Part shown: one piece after another, positions 6,589 to 7,473 of the stretch | Numbering within the stretch: position 1 is the stretch's first letter | Layout: each line of letters begins with the position of its first letter | Assembly (NCBI GenBank): GCA_018644745.1 | Contig: JABGPX010000551.1 | Span: forward strand, 1 to 7,473 | DNA length: 7,473 nt | Source of the DNA: Spirochaetales bacterium | GTDB taxonomy: Bacteria > Spirochaetota > Spirochaetia > ARS1246 | Direction: 5' to 3' | The notes under the pieces: generated by a model | The model's database searches: none | Seen by the model: the letters and a program-made list of their open reading frames with translations, nothing else | Told to the model about the DNA's origin: nothing | Program-made: the position numbers and the translations under genes

Positions 6589-6602
6589 TAGTAGAATACA
6601 TA
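6579..6602. repeat. 7-bp inverted repeat before the sialidase-like gene, candidate operator
   Basis: TATGTAT (6579-6585) and ATACATA (6596-6602) are perfect inverted copies separated by ten bases. They end just before the AGGAGG at 6607-6612. The geometry fits a dimeric regulator binding two successive major grooves, and the repeat overlaps the possible -10 elements. A hairpin in the leader RNA near the ribosome binding site is the alternative. The response regulator or the ArsR protein could be the binder, but nothing here decides it. Confidence 0.4.
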
Positions 6603-6620
6603 TTCCAGGAGGAGATATAT

Positions 6621-7473
6621 ATGGGCTTTGAAGTTATCGATAAGAGTCATATTTTTGCACCAAAGAGGTTCTTCCCGCAATGCCATGCGTCTACTGTTCT
6701 GGCTTTGAACGATGGCGAAGTATTGGCCGCCTGGTTTGGGGGAACCCACGAAAATGATGCGGATGTTGCTATATGGTGTTCGCGCAAGAAAAATGGCCGG
6801 TGGTTTGATCCTCTGAAGGTGGCGGATAAAAGCGGTGTGGCGTGCTGGAATCCGGTATTACATAGCGGCAGTAATGGCAGGCTAACTCTTTACTATAAGG
6901 TCGGAATCAATCCCAGGAAATGGTATACGATGGCGGCCGAGTCTTCCGATAACGGCCATACGTGGAGTGAGCCAAGAGAATTAATAAAAGGGGACATAGG
7001 CGGCAGAGGTCCTGTAAAAAACAAAGCAATTACTCTGCTGGATAATACAATATTAGCGCCTGCATCGATAGAGACCGACACTGCCTGGGATGCTTTTGTA
7101 GACATATCAAAAGACGAAGGCATTTCCTGGATAAAAAGCGAAAGGATTCCTTTGGACCGGAAAAATCTAAACGGGAAAGGTATTATTCAACCGACGCTTT
7201 GGGAATCACAGCCGAATCATGTCCACATGCTGCTCAGGAGTACTGAAGGTGCGATATACAGATCTGATTCTCTAAACGGCGGAAAGACCTGGTGCGAGGC
7301 ATATCCGACAGGTCTGCCGAATAATAATAGTGGGATTGATGTCGCCAAAACTGAAAACGGCAAGCTGGTATTGGTATATAATCCTGTAGAAGGGGATTGG
7401 GCGGAAAGAACACCGATTGTATGCGCGATATCTGATGACAATGGAAATACATGGCGTGATGAGTATGTACTGG
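6621..7473 (+). CDS. Sialidase-like BNR / Asp-box beta-propeller protein, C-terminus beyond the right edge
   Basis: Open from ATG 6621 for 284 codons to the window edge, with AGGAGG (6607-6612) eight bases upstream. Four Asp boxes of the S-x-D-x-G-x-[TS]-W type are visible: SSDNGHTW (108-115), SKDEGISW (163-170), the variant SLNGGKTW (217-224) and SDDNGNTW (271-278). They mark blades of a six-bladed sialidase fold (BNR_2, PF13088-like). The N-terminal FFPQCHASTVLALNDGEVLA (17-36) and AAWFGGTHENDADVAIW (36-52) are typical of a widespread bacterial sialidase-like family. That family is usually not proven to cleave sialic acid, so true neuraminidase activity should not be assumed. R129 in GGRGPVKNKA may be part of the substrate site (inference). 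There is no signal peptide, so it is probably intracellular. It is divergent from the peptidase and reductase remnant. The gene looks more AT-rich than the genes at the left of the window, judged by eye. Confidence 0.82.
   Translation, partial: MGFEVIDKSHIFAPKRFFPQCHASTVLALNDGEVLAAWFGGTHENDADVAIWCSRKKNGRWFDPLKVADKSGVACWNPVLHSGSNGRLTLYYKVGINPRKWYTMAAESSDNGHTWSEPRELIKGDIGGRGPVKNKAITLLDNTILAPASIETDTAWDAFVDISKDEGISWIKSERIPLDRKNLNGKGIIQPTLWESQPNHVHMLLRSTEGAIYRSDSLNGGKTWCEAYPTGLPNNNSGIDVAKTENGKLVLVYNPVEGDWAERTPIVCAISDDNGNTWRDEYVL

Overview
The window reads as ordinary bacterial chromosome: strong AGGAGG-type ribosome binding sites, sigma70-like TTGAC/GATAAT promoters, mid GC content and genes packed in alternating orientation. 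The family mix is a DUF5937-type ArsR regulator, a six-helix NarL-type kinase/regulator pair, two intracellular beta-propeller proteins related to glycoside hydrolases, and an M28 peptidase. This fits Spirochaetota or Chloroflexota best. The response regulator sequence in particular resembles spirochaete ones from memory. The assignment is tentative. No phage, insertion sequence, CRISPR array or RNA gene was seen.

Layout from left to right. Positions 1-488 (-) are the N-terminal part of an alkaline-phosphatase-superfamily enzyme that runs off the left edge. Positions 489-709 are a divergent control region with a good rightward promoter overlapped by two inverted repeats. It serves an 88-residue small ORF (710-976, +), which overlaps the start of a long ArsR-family regulator (912-1991, +). 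Converging on that is a five-bladed-propeller glycosidase-like protein (2006-3346, -). A second divergent region (3347-3469) precedes a sensor kinase (3470-4699, +) and its NarL/FixJ response regulator (4696-5382, +), coupled by an ATGA overlap. Converging on them is an M28 peptidase (5390-6316, -). Its start overlaps the end of a short open frame (6309-6539, -) that looks like the 3' remnant of an aldo/keto reductase. The right edge holds a sialidase-like (BNR) protein (6621 to the edge, +) with four Asp boxes.

How the genes may work together (inference). The window looks like part of a carbohydrate or glycoconjugate utilisation neighbourhood with two local regulators. The enzymes seen here have no signal peptides, so they would act on imported oligosaccharides or small conjugates in the cytoplasm. 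The ArsR protein may control its own promoter and possibly the propeller gene, because a similar AT-rich motif occurs before both. No transporter is present in the window. I saw nothing that amounts to a clearly new defence or mobile system. The points most worth checking are the possible leaderless start of the kinase, the overlapping small ORF/arsR arrangement, the aldo/keto reductase remnant fused to the peptidase start, and the operator-like repeats.
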